From Watersipora subatra (lineage: Eukaryota; Bryozoa; Gymnolaemata; Cheilostomatida; Watersiporidae): 64,000 nucleotides of DNA. The notes beneath the pieces were generated by a model. That model was given only the letters and a program-made list of their open reading frames with translations, ran no database searches and was not told the origin of the DNA. How positions within the stretch are numbered: the stretch's first letter is position 1; each line of letters begins with the position of its first letter. Both the position numbers and the translations under genes were made by a program. The DNA is taken from assembly GCF_963576615.1 (NCBI RefSeq), contig NC_088712.1, positions 55,161,114 to 55,225,113 of the forward strand, in the 5' to 3' direction. Positions 36,130-64,000 of the stretch are shown here, piece after piece.

Positions 36130-36476
36130 TAATTTGTTTGAACAATGATTTTGATAAATGTGCATTTATCATAAATATCCCAACCAATTGCTTTGCTCAT
36201 GTTTGGTCGTGGACAACCTCCAACTAAATTGTTGTGCAACTAAATTAAAAACTTGGTAATAGCAAATTGACTCGTTATTAAAATACTACCAAAGTACAAT
36301 AACAAAGACGCAATTAGAATACTTGTTACTTATTTGGTAGTCTGTGCCAAAAATGAACAATTTTATCTAGCAAATTTTTCAATTTTTTTGTATATGTCTT
36401 TGGTCTGAGAGTTTTACATCTATATATTTTCATTCGCAAAATATAATTCAAATTGTTTTATTGCTTTTCATATAGA
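36130..36476 (+). repeat. Dispersed repeat, partial copy
   Basis: Matches 44620-45022 in direct orientation: TTTATCATAAATATCCCAAC (36167) and CTTTGCTCATGTTTGGTCGT (36192), then CAAAGTACAATAACAAAGAC (36291), through to GTTTTATTGCTTTTCATAT. The other copy has about 90 extra bases after position 44695. It directly joins the duplicated block at 36476. Confidence 0.8.
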
Positions 36477-37270
36477 TATGCATCTATATGCATATCTTAA
36501 CTAGCATGATCCAATTTGTGTCATTATTCATATTGTGTATTCAACTTCACAATTTATTGCACAGAACTTAACAACCATAATATTCCTCCATAAAACTTTA
36601 TATAAACAGCATGAATAAAAAGATTGTTTAAAGACTAATATAGGTTTGTAATTAGCAAAATAGTGTATTAATCCTTAAGCTATTAGCTTTAAAAGAAATC
36701 TATGTCTAACTTAATTATCTTTTTGGCTGACATGGTAAATCAGCTCAAATTCTTTTAAAATAATACATATTATATATAACAATATGGAGGGAGAAGTTGC
36801 ATACAGTTGCTCTTTTTAAAATCTGTCAAAACTTATCTGAACTTTTGCCTTTCTTTCCCTGTTTCATTTGAGCTTCCAAATGTAACAACTTTTCAGACTT
36901 TGGTTTAGTTTACCCTTTTGTAAATTTACCAGTTTGTAAGTTATTCAGATAATAAATTAGTATTAACTCTTGCAGACTTGCATCTAAATGCATATTTTAG
37001 CTAGCACAATCCAATTTGTGTCACTATTCATATTGTGTTATCACCTTCACAATTTATTGTACAGAACTTAACAACCATAATATTCCTCCATAAAACTTTA
37101 TATAAACAACATTGTAAAAAGATTGTTCAATGAGTAATATATGTTTGTAATTAGCAAAATAGTGTATTTATCCTTTTGCTATGAGCTTTAAAAGAAATCT
37201 ATGTCTAACTTAATTATCTTATTTGGTTGATATGGTAAAGCAGTTTTAATTCTTATGCATAATATATATA
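36475..37270 (+). repeat. Internal tandem duplication of about 490 bp
   Basis: The segment 36475-36780 is repeated at about 36965-37260 (GCATATTTTAGCTAGCACAA after GCATATCTTAACTAGCATGA, then the same order of words). The copy at 14816-16970 has this segment only once, so the duplication arose in this copy. Confidence 0.75.
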
Positions 37271-38997
37271 ATTTATATATAACGGAGGATTATACGTATG
37301 TGCATGCCTATGAGTGTGCGTGTGTCTGTATTGCCTAACAGTATCTTGTACTTTTAACCATTTGTGTTGTGTTTGGACTTTCCAAGTCTGTTAAAAAGAT
37401 AATGTACATCTTGCCACACATTTTATGAATAAGGCCTTAGATACAGAACGTGACTAAAGACTTTTAGAGAGCACAGAATATTGTGGTAATAGTAATATAA
37501 CGTGTTAATCCTTTAGCTGTCATCATTGCTAAAAAGCTATATCTGGCTTTCTCGTGTTAGTTAGAAAGCTAGTTATATGACAGTACACATCTATGAATTG
37601 CACAGCATGAACATATCTACTATCCCATGGCTGCTTTTGAGCATTGCAAGTTGTTATTTTATTGTAACGACTTGTACTAACAATGGCTTTAACTTTGCAA
37701 GAAGACATAAAAACACAAATACTTAAACCACACTCTTTTGCACCTTGGTTTGTCTATTAGTAAATATAGATAGTAGTTGAAGCTCTACAATTAGAAACCT
37801 AGTTTCATGCTCAATTCCAGGATACTTCGGGTGACATATCTTTGTTGTCAATCAAGTAGCAAACACCTTAAGGTAGGATTAAACATGTATGTTTTGGCGT
37901 TTTCTGACACTTCATAGCCAGCACCTGCTTCAGCCCTCAACCTCAGCCCTTCTGGTGCAACAACTAAAAACTTACATACGTTCCTAGTTGATTGACTATT
38001 CTATAGTTTCTCAATTTATAACTAGAGATCGGTCATTAGTTGACATTACTATGGGCATAATAATGCCTATAGATAAATTAATCGAGCCTCAAGTCTTTTT
38101 AAGGTTAACTGAAATTATTATAAATTAAATTAACTTTTGGCAATATAATTATGATGTTTCATTTTAGCGATACTTTTTATAAAAAAAAATTAAAAACCTG
38201 TCGGTGGTCCAACTATTAAAATGCAAGCTTCAAATTATGATAATGAACTTATTTTTGTAAACAGGATATGTATTCCTACTTTAACACCGACAATCAGCCA
38301 ATGTGAAACAAAAGCTCATCTGTTAGTGACCAATATGCATTTTCACCCATCAAGTCGTCACCTCATGGTTATTAAAGGTTAAGAAAATATAAAATGCTTT
38401 GAAGCAAATTCCACAAGCACTGATAAAATACATCATGTTAATACAGCGACTGAACAAGTAGACCAATGGTTTGGACATACATATTATGAGGTGTGCTTGC
38501 AAGGATTTCTTTTATTATACATATGAAAAAATTAAAAGGTCATCTACGAAATTTTTTTGTTCCTGCACTTTTCAAGCTTTTATGAGCATACTGTGTTAAA
38601 CCTTTTAAATTATGTCCTGTTTTCATGAATAAGAATTTTTTACGGACAATTTTTTATAATCTAATTCAAAAACGAAAGACAATATAATAATTACAAAGCA
38701 TGACATATGTTTTATGTCAATATTTTGGAGACTGTGATTTTTCTGTCCATTCTTACAACTTAAAAATATAGATAAAATCTGGTATTAGTCCGAATTACAC
38801 AAATAATTTTCCAATCTCAAACTGTAATGTAATCTGCTGCGGTTAATACGATAATATTGTGTGCTGTCAGTTAGTCACTAAGAACTTGATTGGAAATTAT
38901 TAGCATTAGAATTATATAGACTAAAGAATGAGTGTGATGAGCAAGTTGAACAGCTAACTTTTTATGTTATTAAAAATCATGCATTTATTGGTATCAT
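36810..38997 (+). repeat. 2.2-kb duplicated block, copy 2
   Basis: Partner of 14816-16970 in the same orientation about 22 kb away. See that entry for landmarks. No coding content. It lies just beyond the 3' end of the DEG/ENaC gene. Confidence 0.8.
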
Positions 38998-39896
38998 TTA
39001 TTTCATGTTTTCCTGAACTTCTATTTCTAGGTTTTTGTGAGGTTCAGTCGCTATATTGTGGTCAAAGCGGACGATTGTGATAGAATCCTTAGACGATTAA
39101 ATATTATGTCTGTTTAGCATTTGCTAAGTTAATATATATATCGCTAGCAGAGGTTTTGTTGTTTTACGAGCATTATTGCACAAGTATCGACTCTGTGGTT
39201 TTGTCTGGTCATATCTGAGCACAACAGCAAAGAAACCTCAAAGACGAGAGACATGCCAGATTGTGCTGAATAATTTTAGTTTAGATGTCATTTTGGTCAG
39301 CGCCAATGTCCTTTTTAAGAAGTGGATTTTAGGTCATGCATTTCAGACCACTAGACCACAGTTTCTCTCAATGATCTTGAGAAACAGAAAAAATCATAAA
39401 AGTTTCACATTTTAATGGTGAAGCTATAACGAAGTCTGAGGCAGCCAATTTCTAGATTGAAAGCCCTGTTGTTCATATAGTTTTATTGATACATTGTTTT
39501 ATTCTAATATGTAAAGATAAAGGCCGAGAAACTCACAAAATTATGCTCTGAATTGTTGAATTTTTTGCAGAAAAATGAAAACGATAATTCAAAATAGATT
39601 AAAAGATTTTATAGCATCTAGTAAACAAAGTAGCATCAGCCAAAACCATGAATACTAACTAGTATTTAGATTTAAAAAATCATTTTGTTCATGGATTTAA
39701 TTGTGGCTCAATATAACAAACATGCTATGAACAGCTAAAACTATGACCAATACAGTAACATGTTTACTCAATCTTCAAAATTAGCATTAGCTGTAAACAG
39801 ACAATGACTTATTATATAGGAACTATGAAATTATTAAAATGTTTGGTTAAATATTAGAATCCATTCACAACTTAAGAATTTATTGTTTTAATTTTA
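38998..39896. other. Downstream region of the channel gene
   Basis: No gene was seen. On the minus strand an AATAAA follows the channel's stop codon by about a dozen bases and may serve as a polyadenylation signal. Confidence 0.45.
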
Positions 39897-56977
<17,081 letters not shown>

Positions 56978-57479
56978 CTAAACAAACACCATCAGTTTGC
57001 AAACTAAAACTTATGACTTGACAACTGTTATGATGTACAAATGTTAGAATATTTTACTGCAATGCTTTGCTCATGTAGATATTGAATTCGCTGCTTAATA
57101 TTCAAAACCAATACTCGTGAAGGAAAAATATTTGGCATTGCCAGGTCTATAGACCCGTACACACTATTGCTTAAACCGACGATTAGCGATGGGTTGTGAT
57201 GACCCCATCATTAACGATTAGGTGTTCACACTACGGCCGATCAACCGTGGGTGTTCACTAACCAACAACCAATAAAAATTCCGAACAAGCATTCCTGATA
57301 TCGTGAGTCGTTTTGTTATATTTATGCAGATATTTGTAGCATCACGAAAACAGCATGTTTTGAGAACTGGTTCAACTTGAGCTCACAGCGCTGATGTTGA
57401 ACTATAACCAGCATTAGGTTAACATATGAGCTAACAAAATTTTTTTCTGAATATCTTTTAATAAATTGTAGAAAGACAC

Positions 57480-58928
57480 AAAATAAAAGGTTATACTACA
57501 ATTTATTTCCTGAATTGAAAGGATGTGTCAAGCCAGCCTACCACCATCAATAGTATTACCGAATGACACAAAACACGTTTGATTATATTTTAACAAGATC
57601 AAGCATGGGTGAGTTTATAACACTCTTGGCTATGAATCGCCTAAGGTATGCAATATTGTTTATAGAAGGGAATGTTATGTAAAATATGTGAAATTGTGTT
57701 ACAGAATATAAAAGCAGGTTACTCATATTAGAGAATCTATTCCTGATGATATGAGACTGGCAGTTACTTTGCACTACTTGGCAGAAGGCTGCACATTTAA
57801 CGCAACTAAATATCATTGGAGAATTGGCAAATCGACTGTAATCAAGATTATCCATGAAACTTGCAATGCCCTGTGGGATGCTCTAATGCCACTATAATGC
57901 CTGAAACCTCCTCCAACGCTTGATGATTTGAATGGAACAGCCATAGGGTAAGTAGGTAAAAAAACTAATATTAAGCCAAAAGTTATCATTAGAAAAGTAT
58001 AACAAAAGTTATTATTAAAAAAAGTATAATTGAGAGGATTGATTTGTTTCTATTTCAGGTTTGAAGAATATTGGAACTTCCTCGCTGTCTACAAGCCATT
58101 GATGGCAAACATATTAAAATGCAATGTTCACCAGCAGCAGACTCTGAACATTATAATTACAAAGGGTTTCACTCTCTCAACTTAATGACAGCGTGTGTCG
58201 CTACTTTAAAATTTACACTAGTTGATGTAGGATAGGCTGGACGTAGGAGCGATGCTGGTGTATTTGAAGCGTGTTCCTTTGGGACTGCTCTTATGAATAG
58301 CAAGTATAAAGAACACAGTATAATAGGAAATGAGAGAATGATGTATAAAGTTAAATGGATAGCGATGTGCGGTAATGTTCAATTGGCAATCTCAAATACA
58401 TGTTTGCTAATACAATTAATATATCCTAATTGTTCAGTATTTGTGTCAATGTGCTGGTACTATGCCAATACTTGGAGATCAACAGGTGGACGAATACCCA
58501 AATGCATTGTCGTATTGATTTTTTGGTGACAAAGCTTTCCCATTGAAAACAAGGCTTATGAGACCAATCATTGGATGCACAATAAGTAATGAACAACATT
58601 TGTATAATTACAGACTCTCTAGGGCTCGGCAAACAATTGAAAATGCTTTCGGTAAGCTAGTTTTTATAACCTAAAGTTTTTGTTGGGTTTTTGGAAAACA
58701 AATTAAGTTATTAGCTTAAAGATAACATGATTTTACAAGGTATGCTGTAATTTGTCAAGTGTGCTGAGTTCTAGATGGCGTGTTTTTCAGCTAACAATAA
58801 TAGGACACCCGGAGAGAGTATGTACCATCGTGAGTGTTCTGTGCGTGCTGCACAATCTACTGCAGTGTCATGAACTAGCATATTATATGCCAGCAGAATA
58901 CAATTACACAGATGATGAGCTAGGCATG
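57480..58928 (+). pseudogene. Harbinger DDE nuclease pseudogene
   Basis: In order on the plus strand: YYRMTQNTFDYILTRSS (about 57537-57590); DDMRLAVTLHYLAEG and RIGKSTVIKIIHETCNALW (about 57745-57890); a GTAAGT donor at about 57950 and TTTCAG acceptor at about 58060; QAIDGKHIKMQCSP with the first catalytic Asp; YNYKGFHSLNLM; RRSDAGVFEACS with the second Asp; GDKAFPLKTRLMRPIIGC; RLSRARQTIENAFG with the catalytic Glu, followed by a donor; SSRWRVFQLTIIGHPERV and VLCVLHNLLQCHE; stop near 58928. All three catalytic positions survive, but there are stops (before YYRMT, after DALMPL, after LVDVG, before FFGDKAF) and a frameshift near 58085. Convergent with the MADF gene. Confidence 0.88.
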
Positions 58929-59150
58929 TGAAGAAGTTCTGGAAAACTTTTACATAAAGTTAGACAACTACACATAGAATTTCACCAACTTATGCAGTTG
59001 ATATGAGGAACCATTTTATGCATTACTTAAATGCAATAGCGGCAAGCTGGATTATCCTGAGCATCATGTTTTAAACTAGACAATGAATATTATATATCTG
59101 CGTAGCTTCTAAAAAACAGTTCATATTATATAGTTGACTGCCTAAATAAA

Positions 59151-59537
59151 TGGGCGTGTTCATAAATAATGATGAGACATTTAGAGTTATTTGATGCCAG
59201 CAACACATGTGCTCCCATTAAAAATTATTTAAATTAATCGATGCAGAACTTTCTTGGCGTTCAGCAATTATAAAATTTACCGCCTTTAAAATAGTAGTTT
59301 CGGAGCTATGAAGGACAACATGTATAACTCATTTGACATTCGTAATGTCTCACCATTTACGCATGTTGCAGTTCATAGCTCCGGATCTACTATTTTGAAA
59401 GCAGTAAATTTTATATCTTCTGAAAACAAAAAAAAACTGCATCATCTTTTTAATAATTTTTTAATGGGAGCAAATGTGCATGTGTAATTGGCGTCATATA
59501 ACTCTGAGTGTCCCATCATTATTTATGAACACGCCCA
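59151..59537. mobile_element. Foldback MITE nested in the Harbinger element
   Basis: A near-palindrome of 387 bp. TGGGCGTGTTCATAAATAAT at the left pairs with its inverse at the right end; inner parts also pair (GCTCCCATTAAAAATTATT; TTCGGAGCTATGAA against TTCATAGCTCCGGA). No coding capacity. It lies between the two convergent Harbinger genes. Confidence 0.85.
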
Positions 59538-60481
59538 AATATAATTGTTTATAAAATATAAGGTAAATATATAAAATAATCTAGTTAGAGTTGAGCAAAT
59601 CTAAATATGAAACTGGACGTGCTTCATCATCTCCATCTTCTTCTTCATCAACTCCTTTACTCGCTATAGCATCAAGGATTTTTATTTTTGTTCTGAGAGC
59701 TTTTGATTGTGGCGTTTTTCTGAGGTTTCCTGCAACCTCAATTTTAAAGTTATAATGAATATCCTTTTCTTTTTCTTCCCTAGCAACCCTGTCTTGGACT
59801 GTCTTAGAAATGGCTTGAAATTGCATTCTGTAAAACTTGACAGTGATGTGTATGTGAGTTCAGTTACAACAATGCCATAAATTATGCATGTTTCACAACT
59901 TTTAGTGTTTTACATATGCTTACTGAAACTAATCTTCTGCATTTTCTGCTGTCCTCCTTTTTTGGTTAGCGGCATATCATGTTCTGTTGGTGATTGTGCA
60001 GATGAAGATGAATGTGCAGATGAAGCAACAGGAAAGCTTCTTAAGGCTGAGGTGAAAGGGCATTCACTGCTCCCTATTAAAACTGCTTCAGAACAGGTTG
60101 CCTCTATTGGATGCGAGAACATAACTTGGTAGTTACTTTGTGTCCTAAAATCAAGTTGAAAAACAATTGAACCACAAACAATTACCACAATTTTATAAAC
60201 CGAAACTTATAAAAAAATTATAAAAATAATAACTTACCATTTTTTCTTGTTTTAATCCCATAGCCATTGAAGATGCTCCCATAGTGGCCATGTTACCATC
60301 AGTGCTTGCCTACTACGGCTCTTCTTTGAGTGTTTTTCTTTGCGCACATATGACGCAAATGTATTTCGGGTATCCTTCTAATGTTTTTGGATACTGATAC
60401 CTGCAAAATATTAAATACATGAATAAAAGTAAATAGCGAGGTATCAGAATAAATTATACAATACTATGCAAATTATATATA

Positions 60482-61808
60482 CGAGGGGCGATTGTAAAGT
60501 TCTAGGAATTGTCTCAGTACACAAAAACCGTTAATCGTAATTACCTAATTTAAAATGTCCCCTTCAAAGTAATCGCCTGAGCTTGCTATGCACTTGTTCC
60601 ATCTGTGTTTCTATTGATCCATGCAATGCTGGAAATCACTTTCCGTGAGGCTTCGGAGTTGTCTCGTCACATTTTCTTGAATAGTTTGTATGTCGTCAAA
60701 TCTCTTACCTTTCATTGTCAATTTGATTTTTGGGAATAGGTAGAAGCCACATGGTGCTAAATCAGGTGAATAAGGGGGATGGTTAAGCACAGTCGCCTTA
60801 TTTTTTGCCAAATACTGACGTACCATCAATGAGGTGTGAGCCGGAGCATTGTCATGGTGTAGGTACCAGTCACCTGAGAGCCACAACTCTCGACGTTTCC
60901 TTTTGATACTGTCTCTAAGTCTTATCAGAATGTTTTTGTACACATGCTGATTCACAGTTTGACCATGTGGCAGAAATTCAGAGTGTACCACACCTCTGAT
61001 GTCGAAAAATGTTCTCATCAGCGTTTTTACATTTGAGCGAGACATTCTAGCTTTCTTAGGCCTAGGAGAACCAGGGGATTTCCATTGAGAACTTTGTGAT
61101 TTGGTCTCTGGGTCATATCCATAAACCCAACTTTCATTCCTAGTTACAACTTTTGAAATGAAGTCAGGATCTTGTGTTAACACATCTTTTAGTTCGATGC
61201 AACAGCTAACTCTTTTTTCTTTTTGGTCGTCAGTGAGCAGTTTGGGTACCATCTTTGCAGAGATCATTTTCATGCCTAAATCTTTAGTGAGAACAAAATG
61301 ACATGTACCATAAGAAAGCCCACTTTCTGCTGATATTTCACGTATAGTCAATCGCCTATCTCTCATCACCTGCTGTCTCACAAGGTCTGTGGCAGTTGTG
61401 GTCCTTGAAGTTGCCGGTCTGCCCATGTGGTCATCATCTTTATTACTTGTTCTTCCCTCTCTAAATCTTTTGTGCCATTCATAACAGGCTGTTTTCTTAA
61501 GGCCAGAGTCTCCATAAGCTGTCCGTAACATTTGGAGTGTTTCAGCACCGGACTTTCCAAGTTTTACACAAAATTTTACACAAACGCGTTGCTCTTCTAC
61601 TTCATTCATTTTGGAAAAATCCGACGAACGATAAAAAATGACTTTGACATTGCCTACTATAAGTTCACTGTGCTTGCTCTGACAGGCATAAAACTTTGGC
61701 TATAGAGAAATCCCGTGCTGCTTAGCAACATGAAACAATTAAAACAAATGCACATGGTCTTATATTTGACTAGGAAAACGATTCTGGGAACTTTATGATC
61801 ACCCTTCG
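60482..61808 (-). mobile_element. Full-length mariner inserted in the MADF intron
   Basis: TA target duplications at 60480-60481 and 61809-61810. Inverted ends of about 28 bases: CGAGGGGCGATTGTAAAGTT at one side and, inverted, CGAAGGGTGATCATAAAGTT at the other. At 1327 bp the length is typical of mariner elements. The transposase frame is almost intact. Confidence 0.95.
60541..61609 (-). pseudogene. Mariner transposase, nearly intact but catalytically altered
   Basis: A 332-codon frame (61609-60611) with two N-terminal helix-turn-helix units (residues about 8-50 and 80-110), the linker DDDHMGRPATS, and the DD34D catalytic core. Residue 158 is Asn (TRNESWVYGYDPETK) where the first catalytic Asp is expected; codon 61138-61136 is AAT. 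Asp253 is present in HHDNAPAHTS. Residue 288 is Gly (SPDLAPCGFYLF) in place of the third Asp; codon 60748-60746 is GGC. The 34-residue spacing is exact. A TAG at 60613-60611 replaces the Trp codon expected after CMDQ, and the usual C-terminal residues (KHRWNKCIASSGDYFEGD) continue beyond it to about 60545. Each lesion is a single transition. It resembles the transposase part of SETMAR. Not active as it stands. Confidence 0.93.
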
Positions 61809-62314
61809 TATATGCTTCGGGCAACAGCGCAAACTCATAATAAGATATTTAATTAATTTTTATATTATCTGTTAGAAGCAATACTTGCTTACAATACTTG
61901 TATACTTACCATTTTCAGGATTGCCAAGCTGTTTGCTTATCTGTACAGCTATCTGATTAACAGCATTCATTTTCATGATTTTGGTTTTTTAATTGAAGAT
62001 GAACTAAAGTCATAGAGACACGGGAATTCTTCAACGAAGCTGGCGATTAATTCGTCGCATACATACTTATTCGCCATGCGTGCCAAATGACTTTGACATT
62101 GATTTTTCTGACCGTTGAAGTTGGATTCGATTCTGTCCACAAAAAGCCAGTTGATATGCAGATATTTGCAAACATCGGTGTCAAAGTTTAACTTGTTGAA
62201 AGCCCATCACATTGTTGCTAGCAGCGATTGCGTTGACCGTTCAACGCAAAATGACGTCATCACAGCCCATCGCTAATCGCCAATCGTCAATTTGAACGAT
62301 AGTGTGTAGAGGCC

Positions 62315-64000
62315 TTAAGGAAGGTTACACTATTTTTAGCTCAATTTAAAAGTATTTGTGTTACATAACAAGCTAAATTAATGGCTCTGCTCAAACTTGC
62401 GCTTTGTCAGAAACATAATTAGAGTCAAAATGGTCAAATTGTTTATACACGGCTACATAAGATTCTCACGTAATCAAAGCAGTGTTTTATATTTTTATTT
62501 TCCACCGATAAACAGTCTATGCTAAGCTTTTAAAAGCTTTAGCGTTCCTCAGTTTTACTCTGAAAGATAATTTTGGTTTTATGTCTGAAGAAAATTAATA
62601 ATTAAGCACTGTACTTTTAGGACTTGTTTGTAGGACTTGCTCAAGAACAGTTCAATATACTTTTTAAAGAGTTATTTAAAAATATATTCTGCTTGCAGTT
62701 TAATTTATGTTACTATTGGCAGTAGTTGTCCATCAGCTCACCCTTTTTGTCACGGCGTAATCTTTATTGTAATTTACCCATTTACTCTATGGCTTCAATT
62801 GATGGCCGATGTACTCAGTTGATTGAAATGTCATTCTAGAAAGCTGAATTTCGGAGAAATGAACCTCATATTGGCTAAAATTTTAATAATGTCATTAATT
62901 GCAAGTGAATAGTTTAATAATTGAAGTGAACCTTGCATATGTAAAAACTGTTACTGCAACACTAAACTGAAAATAGTTGGATTTGAAACTTATACTAGGA
63001 ATTGCAATAAAAGATTTAACCTGCCCAATAAAGAACACTCATTTCAGCAAATAGAATATATATGAATTATATCTCATTCTTTAAATTAAAAGGCTTATAA
63101 ACAGAAAGAGTGGTAGCTATCGTTCAGCTTGTAAAAATATAACATAGAGCAAATCTTTAAAAGCTTTTGATTTTTTTCTATGTTATTTTTAGTGAAATAT
63201 CCTAAACGCCATGTTTATGAAGTAAACATTATTAATAGCATAACTATGGAAACATCCAGAGTTGAGTGGTTTTCCAAATAGACTTAAGTTAGATCAATGC
63301 CTGTCAGTGTACATATTTCTGTGTTTTGTCTATTTGGCATTGAGAGATATTTAGATTCTGATGTCCTTCTAGTCGCCGTCAAAAACGATCTGCTATAATT
63401 GCAATTAATAACTGAACAACCTATTACATTTAATCTTGACAATTAATCTCTACATAGATAAGTAGCAATTTTACGCATTCAGAATGTATAGGAAAACAGT
63501 TTCAGTTTCTTTTATTTTGGCTGATAATTCAATGGCTCATACACTAAAATGCTATTCGACGCGCCGATGCTAGGATGCTTTTTAGTAGTTTTCAATTAAC
63601 TGTTATCACTACATAGGTTTGCTAGTTGCTTCTTTAAAAAAGGACTTCTCCTTTCGGAAAAATTTCAAATAGATATCTCAACATAAATGCACTTGATGAT
63701 AGAGTTAACTTCACTATAAATAGAATGCCATATTATCTTTTATCTATAATCGACTAGAAGAAAAACTCACTAAGTTTCTAAAAATGAAGCTGCAAACAAA
63801 ATAAATAAAATAAATAAAGATTTTACTAATATATGTGTAACAACAACATATGAATGCTGCATCTACTGCTTGAAGCTGATTGATTGGCTGGTATGTTTAT
63901 TTGCTGTAACTTTACTATTTCCATGTGGTAATCTTTAGATTTTTGCGTTTTTCAGTTTTATTGGTAGCTTTTAACTATTTGATTGTTTTCACAAAATAAA
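62315..64000. other. No gene recognised
   Basis: AT-rich. I looked on the minus strand for an exon with a His-Gly motif that could begin the channel gene, ending in phase 2 at a GT donor, and did not find one. The first exon may lie beyond the window. Confidence 0.5.

Larger units (their letters stand above)
59581..62077 (-). pseudogene. Harbinger MADF/Myb-like DNA-binding protein pseudogene
   Basis: Minus-strand exons: 62077-61920 begins MANKYVCDELIASFVEEFPC, LYDF, and after a frameshift continues NQIAVQISKQLGNPEN, the pattern of a MADF domain; 60400-60238 gives KNIRRIPEIHLRHMCAKKNT, the rest of that domain; 60144-59924 is a serine-rich linker ending KKGGQQKMQKISFS; 59827-59581 is an acidic-tailed end (ISKTVQDRVAREEKEKD ... 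DEEEDGDDEARPVSYLDLL). In Harbinger elements this second protein helps the nuclease bind DNA and enter the nucleus. The first intron carries the mariner at 60482-61808 in the same orientation. The frameshift after KKPKS shows the gene is dead. Exon phases at the last junction do not fit perfectly. Confidence 0.75.
57152..62314. mobile_element. PIF/Harbinger transposon with nested insertions
   Basis: The ends are inverted over about 60 bases: left GACCCGTACACACTATTGC, right, inverted, GGCCTCTACACACTATCG; both continue with GATTAGCGATGGG and TGTGATGA words. This terminal form and the two-gene content (DDE nuclease plus MADF/Myb-like protein) are those of PIF/Harbinger elements. Without the nested mariner and the foldback element it is about 3.45 kb. 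The 3-bp target duplication is not clean. It sits about 175 bp upstream of the first identified channel exon. Confidence 0.88.

Overview
The window is animal nuclear DNA: AT-rich, with genes split into small exons by canonical GT-AG introns, and packed with DNA transposons, foldback elements and satellites. The two host gene families I can name, a DEG/ENaC sodium channel and a cytosolic 5'-nucleotidase of the NT5C1 type, are both found in animals. Gene density, the transposon mix (mariner, pogo-like, hAT, PIF/Harbinger) and AT content suit a marine invertebrate such as a mollusc or bryozoan, but nothing here fixes the phylum. Almost none of the long open frames are genes. The real genes were found by reading short exons in phase across splice sites.

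Layout. 1-8.4 kb: intergenic sequence with palindromes, one copy of a dispersed repeat (3190-4800), an unrecognised frameshifted coding remnant (4802-5605) and a 0.75 kb pyrimidine satellite (5861-6618). 8.4-10.9 kb: minus-strand exons of a putative single-pass membrane protein with a tandemly duplicated transmembrane exon. 11.2-11.9 kb: purine satellite with a higher-order period of about 315 bp. 13.9-14.5 kb: three tandem repeats of about 210 bp. 14.8-17.0 kb: first copy of a 2.2 kb duplicated block, whose partner lies at 36.8-39.0 kb. 19.1-27.3 kb: plus-strand exons of a diverged NT5C1-like gene, with a TIR element, a palindrome-array MITE and a complete but dead hAT transposon in one intron. 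27.5-28.8 kb: a pogo-like MITE that carries a 23-copy, mostly 35-bp minisatellite. 29.26-30.97 kb: foldback element with arms of about 413 bp. 31.3-32.2 kb: mariner relic. 32.4 kb: tRNA-derived SINE.

39.9-57.0 kb, minus strand: a DEG/ENaC channel gene. Ten coding exons join in phase from the first transmembrane segment to the stop codon; the N-terminal exon was not found. Its introns hold a dispersed repeat (43405-45022), a TIR element (48120-49387), a CT satellite and two pogo-like MITEs.

57.15-62.31 kb: a PIF/Harbinger transposon just upstream of the channel's first identified exon. It has two convergent genes, a DDE nuclease and a MADF/Myb-like DNA-binding protein, both broken. A foldback element sits between the genes and a full-length mariner sits in an intron of the second gene. 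The mariner frame is nearly intact, but two of its three catalytic aspartates are replaced and a late tryptophan codon is a stop.

I did not find evidence of an undescribed functional system. The most unusual structures are the palindrome-array MITE, the minisatellite inside a MITE, the three-layer Harbinger nest, and the duplicated transmembrane exon of the membrane protein.
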